64,000 nt of DNA from Terrimonas sp964445775 (GCA_964445775.1 CAYUMH010000008.1:1-64000); one strand, 5' to 3'; shown: positions 53,511-61,744, numbered from the stretch's first letter. Translations and numbers: made by a program. Notes: a model not told the origin generated them from the letters alone.

Positions 53511-54619
53511 TTACATATTTTTTGTAGGATGGTAATATAATCACTAACACCCTGGTGTATCTCTTCTATAAAAATAAATTCATCGGCAGTATGACTCCTG
53601 GCCGAATCGCCGGGTCCCATTTTCAATGCCTGGAACGACATGAGTGCTTTATCAGATGTGGTGGGAGAACCATAATAAGTTTTATTCATCTCCAAACCGG
53701 CTTTAACCAATGGGTGGTCTAAGGCAATACTGGTAGACCGTAACCGCGTACTCCGTGGTTTTATTTCACAACTTACATTTGCCCGGATGATCGCCAGTGC
53801 TTCTTCAAAACTATACAATTCATTTATACGGGTATCTACCACGAACTTACAAACTGCAGGCACTACATTGTGTTGTTTGTTTTCCGTTTCAATAACGGTA
53901 ACATTCATACGCGAAGGACCTAACAGCTCTGATTTTTTATCAAACGTAAATTCGTTAAACCACTGAATATCTTTTAATGCCTTGTAAATAGCATTTTCGC
54001 CTTCACCTCTTGCGGCATGCCCCGCTTTACCATGGCTGATACAGTCCAGTACCATCAGGCCCCTTTCGGCAACCGCCATTTGTAATAGAGTTGGTTCCCC
54101 TACAATCGCTGTCCAGTTATGATAAGCATTTTCTGCTGGCTGGCCCGTTGCACTTAAAAAATCGGGGTGCTGTAATAACAGCTCCACCCCACCTGTACCG
54201 GATATTTCTTCCTCAGCGGTAGCAGCCAGTACAATATTATAGGCTAATCCATCCTGCTTATAGAAATAACAGAAGGCTGCTATCAGTGATACCAGGCAAC
54301 CACCGGCATCATTGCTCCCCAAACCATAGAGTTTATTATCTGTTGTAATGGGATCAAAAGGGTCTTTGGTGTATTGTGGGTTGGGCTTTACGGTATCGTG
54401 GTGTGAGTTTAACAACACCACCGGTTTTGCCGCATCAAAATATTGATTAACCGCAAAAACATTATTATTGATGCGCTGCGCGGCTATGCCTTTCTGTTGC
54501 AGGTAATTAAAAATAATATCCGCTGTTTTATCTTCTTCCTTACTGAAAGACGGGGTAGCAATCAACTGCTGCAGTAATGCAATTGCTTCCTGTTGTAATA
54601 TGTTTATATCCTGCATCAT
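53507..54619 (-). CDS. argE: M20 family deacylase, ArgE type
   Basis: Zn-dependent M20 peptidase-family enzyme, 370 residues. In a pathway with ArgF' it should deacylate N-acetyl- (or N-succinyl-) citrulline to citrulline. The metal ligands are visible: VLLNSHHDTVKPN (His, Asp), GLGSNDAGGCLVSLIAAF (Asp), AATAEEEISGTGG (catalytic and metal Glu), and HTADEFIFIEE (C-terminal His). The start ATG overlaps the argB stop by 4 bp. The acyl group it removes depends on the argF' specificity, which sequence alone does not settle here. Confidence 0.9.
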   Translation of the reverse strand: MMQDINILQQEAIALLQQLIATPSFSKEEDKTADIIFNYLQQKGIAAQRINNNVFAVNQYFDAAKPVVLLNSHHDTVKPNPQYTKDPFDPITTDNKLYGLGSNDAGGCLVSLIAAFCYFYKQDGLAYNIVLAATAEEEISGTGGVELLLQHPDFLSATGQPAENAYHNWTAIVGEPTLLQMAVAERGLMVLDCISHGKAGHAARGEGENAIYKALKDIQWFNEFTFDKKSELLGPSRMNVTVIETENKQHNVVPAVCKFVVDTRINELYSFEEALAIIRANVSCEIKPRSTRLRSTSIALDHPLVKAGLEMNKTYYGSPTTSDKALMSFQALKMGPGDSARSHTADEFIFIEEIHQGVSDYITILQKICK

Positions 54620-55785
54620 GCAATAATGGTTGTTCCGGCCTTACCTTCCGTTAATAAAGGTAATTGTTCCGCCTTGCCGATGATCACTTTTTTTACCCCG
54701 CTGTTAATGGCTGCAAAGGCATTGTCCAGCTTGGGCAGCATGCCGGCAAATATTTTTCCCGTTGTTTTTAATTCGGCGTAATAAGCCGGATTTATTTCAT
54801 TGATAACAGTATTATCATCATTGGCATCCAGTAATACCCCGGCTTTTTCAAAACTATAGATCAGTGATACATCATAGGCACTACTCATGGCTTTGGCTAT
54901 TTCCTGGGCAATAGTATCGGCATTGGTGTTTAACAGCAGTCCGTTATTATCATGGGTAATTGGGGCAAAAACAATGGCCAGTTCCTGTTGCAGCAAGGCA
55001 TGCAACAGGGGAACATTCACCGCATCCACATCGCCCACAAAACCATAATCAATACTGGCATGTGTACGTTTATGTGCTGCAATAGCATTACCATCAGCGC
55101 CTGATAAACCAATAGCATTACATCCGTTGGCCTGTAATGCCGCTACCACATTTTTATTGATATACCCGGCGTACACCATAGTAACGATCTTCAGGGTCTC
55201 GGCATCGGTAATTCTCCGGCCGTCGATCATTTGCTGTTCCACACCCATGGTTTCGGCCAGGCGGGTAGCCAGTTTGCCACCACCATGGATCAATACCTTT
55301 TTCCCTTCTACTGCTGCAAAATTTCTCAGAAATGAAGCTAACTTATGCTCATCGTCAATAATATTACCGCCTATTTTTACTACGGTAAGTTTGCCCCCAG
55401 CCCCTGAGGGGGGGCTGGTAAGCTGTTGTATTGTTTCAGATATTTTTTCTATCACGAAAGAAATATTTTTAAAAATTTCGGCGTTGCTGAATCGTATTAC
55501 AGTTATGCCAAAGTCACGTAAGTATTTTTCTCTTCTAATATCATTTTCACGAACAGCTTCTACATCATGTATACTGCCATCTAGCTCAATTACTAATTTT
55601 AGTTTATGACAATAAAAATCAGCAATGTATTGCCAGATAGGATGCTGTCTTCTAAACTTTAATTTCCATTCATTAATGTGTAAGTGTTTCCACAAAATCT
55701 CTTCAGCCGGTGTCATCCGGTTACGGAGTTCTACAGCCCTTTGAAAAATCAAGTGGTTAGCCCCGTAATACATATTGTCTTTCAT
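54616..55785 (-). CDS. argB: DUF559 nuclease-like domain fused in frame to acetylglutamate kinase
   Basis: 389-residue frame with two parts. Residues 1-120 are a complete DUF559 (Vsr-like PD-(D/E)XK) domain: RNRMTPAEEILWKHL, KFRRQHPIWQYIADFYC, LVIELDGSIHD and VIRFSNAEIF. Residues 121-131 (QLTSPPSGAGG) form a linker encoded by the G/C-rich repeat at 55394-55420. Residues 132-389 are a full ArgB: KLTVVKIGGNIID, VLIHGGGKLATRL, GLSGADGNAIAAHKR, with about 258 residues as expected. ArgB phosphorylates N-acyl-glutamate. No ATG exists at the normal ArgB start, so translation should come from 55785. The DUF559 part is more AT-rich than argB. An internal GTG/TTG start cannot be excluded. Confidence 0.92.
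   Translation of the reverse strand: MKDNMYYGANHLIFQRAVELRNRMTPAEEILWKHLHINEWKLKFRRQHPIWQYIADFYCHKLKLVIELDGSIHDVEAVRENDIRREKYLRDFGITVIRFSNAEIFKNISFVIEKISETIQQLTSPPSGAGGKLTVVKIGGNIIDDEHKLASFLRNFAAVEGKKVLIHGGGKLATRLAETMGVEQQMIDGRRITDAETLKIVTMVYAGYINKNVVAALQANGCNAIGLSGADGNAIAAHKRTHASIDYGFVGDVDAVNVPLLHALLQQELAIVFAPITHDNNGLLLNTNADTIAQEIAKAMSSAYDVSLIYSFEKAGVLLDANDDNTVINEINPAYYAELKTTGKIFAGMLPKLDNAFAAINSGVKKVIIGKAEQLPLLTEGKAGTTIIA
55394..55422. repeat. G/C-rich repeat encoding the DUF559-ArgB linker
   Basis: Contains GCCCCCAGCCCCTGAGGGGG followed by GGCTGG, an inverted C/G-rich element of the kind that is common between Bacteroidetes genes. A related stretch GCCCCCAACCCCGGAGGGGC lies at 62432-62451, and a G-rich relative TTAGGGGTTAGGGGTC at 55853-55868. 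Confidence 0.6.
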
Positions 55786-55849
55786 ATTACGATTTAAGTA
55801 TTTACCAAAATCTGGTTAGCACTCAAATATAAAGAATAGACAACAATTC

Positions 55850-55869
55850 CCTTTAGGGGTTAGGGGTCA
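55850..55869. repeat. G-rich repeat at the end of argF', upstream of the DUF559 domain
   Basis: On the minus strand this reads GACCCCTAACCCCTAAAGGG. It encodes the last residues of ArgF' (LTPNP) and its stop. Together with 55394-55422 it brackets the DUF559-coding part of the fused gene. Confidence 0.5.
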
Positions 55870-56821
55870 AAAGTTGACTCAATACGGCTTGTGCCGCCCA
55901 AACCCGGTTGGATGCTTCCTGTGTTACCAGGCTGTTAGTGCCATCCAGTATTTCATCGCTCAATTCCACATTCCTGCGAACGGGCAGACAATGCATTACT
56001 TTGGCATTATTGGTATGTTTCAGTTTATCATTTACCAGCATCCATTTAGGGTCACTCTCGTATATTTTACCATAATCCTTAAACGTGCTCCAGTTTTTTA
56101 CATACACAAAATCGGCACCGGCCAGCGCTTCATCCTGGTTGGTTGTAATGGTAGCGCCTTTGGTAAATTCTTCACTCAGCTCATAATCTTCGGGGTGAGT
56201 GATCACAAAATCGGCCTGGCCCCAGGCATTTACCCATTGCGCAAAACTATTGGCCACGCATTGCGGCAAGGGTTTTACGTGTGGCGCCCAGCTTAATACA
56301 ATTTTAGGTTTACGGCCCGTAATCGGTGTTTGCTTTAACTGCTCCTGGATAGTAATAATATCTGTTAAGCTTTGTAACGGATGCAAGGTAGCGCTCTCCA
56401 GGCTCACTACCGGGATACCTGCATATTTGATGAATTGTTTAATATACAATTCGCTGTAATCATCATCCCTGTTTTTTAAAGAAGGGAAAGTGCGTATAGC
56501 CAGTATATCAAAGTATTTACCAAATATCGGGGCCGCGTCTTTCACATGTTCTACGGTATTGCCGCTCATGATGGCTTCTTCTTCAAACTCCAAAGCCCAG
56601 CCTTCACTGCCTACATTAAATACAATAGCTTCCATACCCAGGTTTTGTGCCGCTATCTGTGTACTTAAACGGGTACGCATACTGGGGTTTAAAAACAAAC
56701 AGCCAATACGTTTACCCTGGCCCAATGCTTTATCAATAAAGGGATTTGCTTTGTAAGCCAATGCTTGCTGCACCAGGGCATCAATATTGTTTACATCATG
56801 AACAGAAATAAAATTTTTCAT
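55853..56821 (-). CDS. argF': N-acylornithine carbamoyltransferase (ArgF' type)
   Basis: Carbamoylates N-acetyl- or N-succinyl-ornithine instead of free ornithine. 322 residues. The carbamoyl-phosphate loop reads FLNPSMRTRLSTQ, with SMRTR rather than the STRTR of ornithine transcarbamylases. Further family blocks are EGWALEFEEEAIM, HVKDAAPIFGKYFDILAIRT, ESATLHPLQSLTDIITIQEQ and HCLPVRRNVELSDEILDG. Which acyl group is used is not decided by what I can see: Bacteroides enzymes use succinyl and Xanthomonas acetyl. The C-terminal five residues are encoded by a G-rich repeat. It is 98 bp after argD and precedes the fused argB. Confidence 0.93.
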   Translation of the reverse strand: MKNFISVHDVNNIDALVQQALAYKANPFIDKALGQGKRIGCLFLNPSMRTRLSTQIAAQNLGMEAIVFNVGSEGWALEFEEEAIMSGNTVEHVKDAAPIFGKYFDILAIRTFPSLKNRDDDYSELYIKQFIKYAGIPVVSLESATLHPLQSLTDIITIQEQLKQTPITGRKPKIVLSWAPHVKPLPQCVANSFAQWVNAWGQADFVITHPEDYELSEEFTKGATITTNQDEALAGADFVYVKNWSTFKDYGKIYESDPKWMLVNDKLKHTNNAKVMHCLPVRRNVELSDEILDGTNSLVTQEASNRVWAAQAVLSQLLTPNP

Positions 56822-56827
56822 TTTTTT

Positions 56828-56858
56828 TGCTTAATGCTTAATGCGGAATGCTTAATGC
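56828..56858. repeat. tandem TGCTTAATGC repeats upstream of argF'
   Basis: Three copies of TGCTTAATGC at 56828, 56835 (overlapping) and 56849, in the 98-bp gap between argD and argF'. No promoter or terminator shape is evident. Confidence 0.55.
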
Positions 56859-56919
56859 TAAGAGTCCTTAATCATTAAAATCCGCATTGTATGTTATACC
56901 ATATTTATCGTCAACTGTA

Positions 56920-58062
56920 TTATCCTTTTAAAGCCGCAATCTCCGCCTTCAACGCCTCCAACAATATATCGGCATCCGCTTTAGTCAATGCTAAAGAAGG
57001 TAATAAACGGATAGCATTAGGTTTGGCTTCGCCGGTGAATATTTTATGTTTCCACAAAAGATTTTTCTTCAGGTCTTTTATCGCATCAGGAACATCAAAG
57101 CCGATCATTAAACCACGGCCACGCACATTTTCAATCTCACTGATTTTTTTCAACTCAGTAGCAAGATAATTACCTATTGCATTGGCATTGTTAATTAATT
57201 GTTCTTTTTCCATTACCTCCAGTACCGCCAATGCCGCAGCACAGGCCACATGGTTGCCACCAAATGTGGTACCCAACTGGAAGTGTTTGGGTTTAATATG
57301 TGGCGCTACAATAATAGCCGCCAGCGGAAAACCATTGCCAATACCTTTAGCCATGCTATAGATATCGGCATTTACTCCTGCATAATCGTGGCTGAAGAAT
57401 TTACCGGTACGGCCATAACCACATTGCACACTATCCGCAATATATACAGCACCATACTGGTCACATAAACTCCTGATCTTTTGTAAAAAGCTTTCAGTAG
57501 CAACATTAATACCTCCTACACCCTGTATACCCTCAATGATCACCGAGGATATTTCATTACCATTCGCTGCAAAATGAGCTTCCAGTGCTGCTTCATCATT
57601 AAAAGGCAGGAAGGTTACATTATCCGTTTCGTTCACCGGCGCCACATAGTTTTTATTATCCGTTACCGCAACGGCCAGTGAGGTACGGCCGTGAAAAGCT
57701 TTATTAAAGGCTACTACTTTTTTACGACCGTTATGAAAAGACGCCAGTTTCAACGCATTTTCATTTGCCTCGGCACCACTGTTACAAAGAAACAGCTGGT
57801 ACTCTTCCTTACCCGATACTTTGCCCAGCTTTTCAGCCAGCTCCGTTTGCAAGGGAATACGTACCGAGTTAGAATAAAAGGCAATTTTTTCCAACTGCTC
57901 TTCAATCCTTTTTACCCAATGCGGGTGCGTATGCCCGATACTGATAACGGCATGACCACCGTAAAGATCTAAATACTCCTGTCCTTTATCGTCCCATACT
58001 CTTGAGCCCGCTGCTTTGGTAATGGCGATGTTGTTGATGGGGTAAACGTCGAATAAGTTCAT
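56920..58062 (-). CDS. argD: acetylornithine/succinylornithine aminotransferase
   Basis: PLP enzyme that makes N-acyl-ornithine from N-acyl-glutamate semialdehyde. 380 residues. Class III aminotransferase features are seen: VWDDKGQEYLDLYGGHAVI, FLCNSGAEANENALKLA, AFHGRTSLAVAVTDN, VIIEGIQGVGGINVA and the PLP lysine in YSMAKGIGNGFPLAAIIV, with GTTFGGNHVACAAAL after it. The start is the ATG at 58062. Between it and argC sits the four-helix-bundle gene flanked by simple repeats. The family call is secure. Confidence 0.95.
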   Translation of the reverse strand: MNLFDVYPINNIAITKAAGSRVWDDKGQEYLDLYGGHAVISIGHTHPHWVKRIEEQLEKIAFYSNSVRIPLQTELAEKLGKVSGKEEYQLFLCNSGAEANENALKLASFHNGRKKVVAFNKAFHGRTSLAVAVTDNKNYVAPVNETDNVTFLPFNDEAALEAHFAANGNEISSVIIEGIQGVGGINVATESFLQKIRSLCDQYGAVYIADSVQCGYGRTGKFFSHDYAGVNADIYSMAKGIGNGFPLAAIIVAPHIKPKHFQLGTTFGGNHVACAAALAVLEVMEKEQLINNANAIGNYLATELKKISEIENVRGRGLMIGFDVPDAIKDLKKNLLWKHKIFTGEAKPNAIRLLPSLALTKADADILLEALKAEIAALKG

Positions 58063-58072
58063 AATGAAGCTA

Positions 58073-58099
58073 AAAGGTTTAAGCTTTAAGGTATAAGGT
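58073..58099 (-). repeat. repeat family III copy, downstream of the four-helix-bundle gene
   Basis: Reads AAGGTTTAAGCTTTAAGG then TATAAGG. The same AAGCTTTAAGGTRTARGG motif occurs at 36988-37006. It lies between the argD start and the stop of the four-helix-bundle gene. Confidence 0.5.
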
Positions 58100-58102
58100 C
58101 TG

Positions 58103-58462
58103 CTACTTTTCTCTTACAAATTTTATAAAAGAAATAAGCATAGCTCTTACCTCGTTAATTAATTTATTTACATTATTGTAATCCTGTTCTGTTATATATG
58201 ACAATTCATAAGCAACAAAACAGCAATATTCAGTTTCATTTGTTGAGCCAAGGGCATTATTAAGAAAATTAGCAAAATCCTTATTAGTATTTCGCCCACA
58301 GCCTTCAACAATATTTAACGGTATGGATAAAGAGGCCCTGGAAAGCTGTGATGACAATTCAAAACGCTCTTCCCGGGGAAACCTGACAACAATACTTCTC
58401 TTTACGAATAAATATTGTTCATGGGCCTTTTTCCAGACTTCCAGTTTACGGTAATCTCTCAT
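58103..58462 (-). CDS. four-helix-bundle protein (23S rRNA IVS type)
   Basis: 119-residue protein of the family first seen encoded in 23S rRNA intervening sequences. The motifs are YRKLEVWKKAHEQYLFVKRS, RFELSSQLSRASLSIPLNIV, EGCGRNTNKDFANFLNNALG and the ETEYCCFVAYELSYIT helix. It forms a small all-helical bundle and pentamerises in known structures; its cellular role is unknown. Here it stands between argC and argD and is not an arginine gene. Related CCTTATACC-like repeats lie on both sides (58073-58099 and 58491-58522). DNA of the gene is more AT-rich than its neighbours, which suggests acquisition. Confidence 0.92.
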   Translation of the reverse strand: MRDYRKLEVWKKAHEQYLFVKRSIVVRFPREERFELSSQLSRASLSIPLNIVEGCGRNTNKDFANFLNNALGSTNETEYCCFVAYELSYITEQDYNNVNKLINEVRAMLISFIKFVREK

Positions 58463-58490
58463 AAGTATAGTGTTTTATTTGTTAGCTCAA

Positions 58491-58522
58491 TCCTTACACC
58501 CTACTCCTTAAGCCTTATACCT
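58491..58522 (+). repeat. repeat family III copy, upstream of the four-helix-bundle gene
   Basis: Reads CCTTACACCCTACTCC then TTAAGCCTTATACC. It is roughly the inverted counterpart of 58073-58099 across the gene. Confidence 0.5.
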
Positions 58523-58532
58523 AAATCAAGAA

Positions 58533-59537
58533 TCAGAACATAGAAGGCTTCAACCCCAGCCCCGCCTTCTCCTCCATCCCAAACATCAAATTCATATTCT
58601 GCACTGCCTGGCCGCTGGCGCCTTTAAGTAAGTTATCAATGGCAGAGTGAACCACCAGTTTGGCACCTACCTTTTCTAACTGGATGATGGCTTTGTTGGT
58701 ATTGACCACCTGTTTTAAGAAAATCGGTTCTTCGGAAATATGGGTGAATGCAGCATTGGCATAAAAATCTTTATACAAAATTTGCAGTTCGGTTAAACTT
58801 AAGTCGCTGTTTAGTTGCGAGCTGATGAAGATACCGCGGGTAAAATCGCCACGCCAGGGAACAAAGTTGATACCACCCTTGGTTTCTGCGGCACCATTTA
58901 ATTGGCTGATAGATTGTACAATTTCGCCCAGATGCTGGTGCGTTAATGTTTTATAGGCCTGTATATTGTTGGCGCGCCAGCTGAAATGTGAAGTAGCCGA
59001 TAAGCTTTGGCCCGCACCTGTAGAGCCGGTAATACCTGTTGTATATACTTCGCCTAACAAACCCGCTTTGGCCAAAGGCAGTAAACCCACCTGTATAGCC
59101 GTTGCAAAGCAACCCGGGTTGGCAATATTCTGTGCCTGTTGTATAGCCCCTTTATTCAGTTCGGGCAGACCATATATAAATGTGCGGTTACCGGCAACCG
59201 CATTGGCCTGTAAACGAAAGTCGTTAGCCAGGTCAATGATCCTGATATTATCGTGGATAGTATTTTCGGCAAGAAATTTTTTAGATTCACCATGACCAAG
59301 GCATAAGAATAATACATCGATAGTGCCGTTGCTTAAGACCGAAAGGTCATCGGTGAACTGCAGCTCTGTATCGCCTAAAAGATCCTGGTGTGTATTGGCC
59401 ACCGGCTTGCCGGCCTGGCTGCGGCTATGGATAAAACTAACAGTTACCTGCGGGTGATGGATCAGTAACCTGATCAGTTCGCCGCCGGTATAACCTGCGC
59501 CGCCAATGATGCCAACCTGTATATTTTTTGTACTCAT
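58533..59537 (-). CDS. argC: N-acetyl-gamma-glutamyl-phosphate reductase
   Basis: NADPH-dependent reductase that turns N-acyl-glutamyl phosphate into the semialdehyde. 334 residues. The nucleotide-binding motif is VGIIGGAGYTGGELIRLL. The catalytic Cys is in IANPGCFATAIQVGLLPLA near residue 140. Other anchors are GITGSTGAGQSLSATSHF, FVPWRGDFTRGIFIS and the C-terminal NLLKGASGQAVQNMNLMFG. Between argG and argC there is a strong hairpin with a T-run, so this gene may be subject to partial termination or have its own promoter. Confidence 0.97.
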   Translation of the reverse strand: MSTKNIQVGIIGGAGYTGGELIRLLIHHPQVTVSFIHSRSQAGKPVANTHQDLLGDTELQFTDDLSVLSNGTIDVLFLCLGHGESKKFLAENTIHDNIRIIDLANDFRLQANAVAGNRTFIYGLPELNKGAIQQAQNIANPGCFATAIQVGLLPLAKAGLLGEVYTTGITGSTGAGQSLSATSHFSWRANNIQAYKTLTHQHLGEIVQSISQLNGAAETKGGINFVPWRGDFTRGIFISSQLNSDLSLTELQILYKDFYANAAFTHISEEPIFLKQVVNTNKAIIQLEKVGAKLVVHSAIDNLLKGASGQAVQNMNLMFGMEEKAGLGLKPSMF

Positions 59538-59561
59538 GGTATAGAAGTAAAAAGTGAAAAT

Positions 59562-59613
59562 TAAAAAAGCAAAAAGCTGAAAGCTGTTATGTTCCCTGCT
59601 TTCAGCTTTTTGC
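59562..59613 (-). terminator. terminator-like hairpin between argG and argC
   Basis: GCTTTCAGCTTTTTGC (59598-59613) and GCAAAAAGCTGAAAGC (59569-59584) are perfect 16-bp inverted arms with a 13-nt loop. On the minus strand TTTTTTAA follows. It sits inside what otherwise looks like a single arginine operon. Confidence 0.75.
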
Positions 59614-59639
59614 CTTAGGCTTTTAGCTTTATGTTGAAA

Positions 59640-59708
59640 AGCGAACGGAACGATGAAGAGTGCGACGCAACAGACGATGATAGCAGTACTGTAGCCGACG
59701 CAACAAAA
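59640..59708 (-). repeat. dispersed repeat family II, copy G
   Basis: On the minus strand: GTTGCGTCGGCTACAGTACT, GCTATCATCGTC, then TGTTGCGTCGCACTCTTCA. The last word is shared exactly (18 bp) with copy H at 62456. It begins at the argG stop. Confidence 0.6.
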
Positions 59709-60920
59709 CTATCGTCGTTCTTTTTTATCGTTTTCCTCTTTTACAAGGTGATACATCATGGTTTGGTTACCGAAAATACGGCTGAACCCTTTTACATCAT
59801 CGCCGGTAAAGCCGGTATTCATTTCACCGTATTTACCAAACTTACTGTTCATCAGGTCGTAAGGGCTTTCAATACCAATAACCTGGAAACGGTAAGGCAA
59901 TAATTGTACATATACCGCGCCGGTTACATTACGCTGGCTGCTTTCCAGGAAGTTTTCAATATCACGCATAATGGGGTCAAGGATCTGACCTTCATGTAAC
60001 CAGTTGCCGTAAAACTGCGCCAATTGGTCTTTCCAGTTCAGCTGCCATTTGGTAAGCACATGTTTTTCCAGTGCATGGTGCGCTTTTAAAATAACCATGG
60101 GAGCAGCGGCTTCAAAACCTACCCGACCTTTAATGCCAATGATGGTATCGCCCACATGTATATCGCGGCCAATGCCAAAAGGACCAGCCAGTGTTTGTAA
60201 GTATTGAATAGCTTTTGACGGATGATCGAATGGTTTGTTGTTTACGCCTACCAGCTCGCCTTTTTCAAAATTAAGTTTTACTTCCTCCGCCTCGGTTTTG
60301 GTTACCTGGGTAGGCCATGCTTCCTCAGGTAAAATGCCTTTTGAGGACAGGGTTTCACGGCCGCCTACGCTGGTGCCCCATAAACCTTTGTTGATAGAGT
60401 AAGCTGCTTTTTCAAAATTCATGTCCACGCCTTTGCTCTGCAGGTAGGCAATTTCTTCTTCACGGCTCAGTTTCAGGTCGCGGATGGGTGTAATGATCTC
60501 CACACCGGGGATCATGATATGGAATACCATATCAAAACGCACCTGGTCGTTACCCGCACCGGTACTGCCATGCGCTACGGCATCGGCGCCAATTTCTTCG
60601 GCATAAGATGCAATGTGCAGGGCCTGGCTCAAACGTTCGGCCGATACACTTAAGGGGTAAGTATTGTTTTTCAGCACATTCCCGTAAATAAGGAATTTAA
60701 TAATGCTGTCGTAATAACTTTTAACGGCATCTACAGACTTGTGTGTTTTTACACCCAAACGGTAAGCATGTTTCTCAATCTGCTGTAATTCTTCGGCAGA
60801 AAAACCACCGGTGTTTACAATAATGCTATGTACTTCGTAACCTAACTCCTCGGTAAAATATTTAACACAGTACGATGTATCTAAACCACCACTAAACCCT
60901 AAAACAATTTTTTTGCTCAT
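59709..60920 (-). CDS. argG: argininosuccinate synthase
   Basis: ATP-dependent condensation of citrulline and aspartate. 403 residues. The pyrophosphatase loop is VLGFSGGLDTSYCVKYF, then HGSTGAGNDQVRFDM (citrulline/ATP loop), INKGLWGTSVGGRETLSSKG and YGNWLHEGQILDPIMRDIEN. It comes 15 bp after the GNAT gene and precedes a terminator-like hairpin. In this Bacteroidetes arrangement argG is placed early in the operon rather than next to argH. The call is secure. Confidence 0.98.
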   Translation of the reverse strand: MSKKIVLGFSGGLDTSYCVKYFTEELGYEVHSIIVNTGGFSAEELQQIEKHAYRLGVKTHKSVDAVKSYYDSIIKFLIYGNVLKNNTYPLSVSAERLSQALHIASYAEEIGADAVAHGSTGAGNDQVRFDMVFHIMIPGVEIITPIRDLKLSREEEIAYLQSKGVDMNFEKAAYSINKGLWGTSVGGRETLSSKGILPEEAWPTQVTKTEAEEVKLNFEKGELVGVNNKPFDHPSKAIQYLQTLAGPFGIGRDIHVGDTIIGIKGRVGFEAAAPMVILKAHHALEKHVLTKWQLNWKDQLAQFYGNWLHEGQILDPIMRDIENFLESSQRNVTGAVYVQLLPYRFQVIGIESPYDLMNSKFGKYGEMNTGFTGDDVKGFSRIFGNQTMMYHLVKEENDKKERR

Positions 60921-60935
60921 GTCAGATTAAGAAAA

Positions 60936-61646
60936 TTAAAAATTGAAAACGAAATGTAATAATGATTTTAGTTTACTGCCGGTGCCCGGCTTATTTTCTT
61001 TTTTACGGAAAGGCTTTAACAGTTTCCACTGTTTAAAACGCAGCAGGCGTTCGAAGATCTTTTTGTTTTCCTCGAAATAGGCTTTTGTTTCTTCGGGTTC
61101 GTAATGATCTTTGGGATCGTACAGCATGGCGGTACACATACAGTTCTTCCGCTCCTTGCTCATCAATATCTGGTAGTTCACACAGCTTTTGCACCCGGCC
61201 CAGAAAGCCTCGTCCTGTGTCAGTTCCGAATACGTTACCGGCTCATAACCCAGGTCGCTGTTGATCTTCATCACGGCCAGGCCGGTCGTTAATCCGAAAA
61301 TTTTAGCGTTGGGGTATTTTTTACGGCTCAGCTCAAATATTTTTTCTTTGATACGCTTGGCCACACCCGTTTTACGGTATTGCGGTGCTACAATCAAACC
61401 TGAGTTAGCCACATATTGCTCATGGCTCCAGGTTTCAATATAACAAAAGCCTACCCAATCACCTTTATCGGTAAAAGCTATTACGGCCTTGCCTTCGTCC
61501 ATCTTGGTAGCAACGTATTCCGGTGAACGTTTGGCTATACCGGTGCCACGGGCTGCGGCAGAGGAAGCCATTTCATCGGTAATGATGGTAGCAAAAATTT
61601 TGTCATCGGGGTTAGCAACCCGAACAACGATTGCTTGATTATCCAC
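60936..61646 (-). CDS. GNAT N-acyltransferase, probable N-acylglutamate synthase
   Basis: 236-residue GNAT-fold protein at the head of the arginine cluster. The acetyl-CoA loop is IVAPQYRKTGVAKRIKEKIF, preceded by WVGFCYIETWSHEQYVANSG. A Cys-rich segment follows (WAGCKSCVNYQILM, KNCMCTAML), which could bind metal and is not a usual GNAT feature. No ArgA or ArgJ homologue of the classic type is in the cluster, so this is the best candidate for the first step, N-acetylation or N-succinylation of glutamate; that is inference. The start is a GTG at 61646. A long leader with a small frame lies upstream. Confidence 0.8.
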   Translation of the reverse strand: MDNQAIVVRVANPDDKIFATIITDEMASSAAARGTGIAKRSPEYVATKMDEGKAVIAFTDKGDWVGFCYIETWSHEQYVANSGLIVAPQYRKTGVAKRIKEKIFELSRKKYPNAKIFGLTTGLAVMKINSDLGYEPVTYSELTQDEAFWAGCKSCVNYQILMSKERKNCMCTAMLYDPKDHYEPEETKAYFEENKKIFERLLRFKQWKLLKPFRKKENKPGTGSKLKSLLHFVFNF

Positions 61647-61708
61647 TGTGAAAAAGAATTAAAGATAGTAGGGATTACCAGTCCTGATAAGTTTTCGGAG
61701 ATTTTTCA

Positions 61709-61744
61709 CTGACAGGGACCTGGGTAAATGGTTCGTCCTGTCAG
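61709..61744 (-). other. hairpin overlapping the stop of the arginine leader frame
   Basis: Minus-strand CTGACAGGAC (61744-61735) pairs with GTCCCTGTCAG (61719-61709), 10 bp with one bulged base and a 15-nt loop. The 5' arm includes the TGA stop of the leader frame, so a ribosome there would block the stem. A second inverted pair GTGAAAAA (61709-61702) and TTTTTCAC (61655-61648) could cover the region just before the GNAT GTG. Confidence 0.5.
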
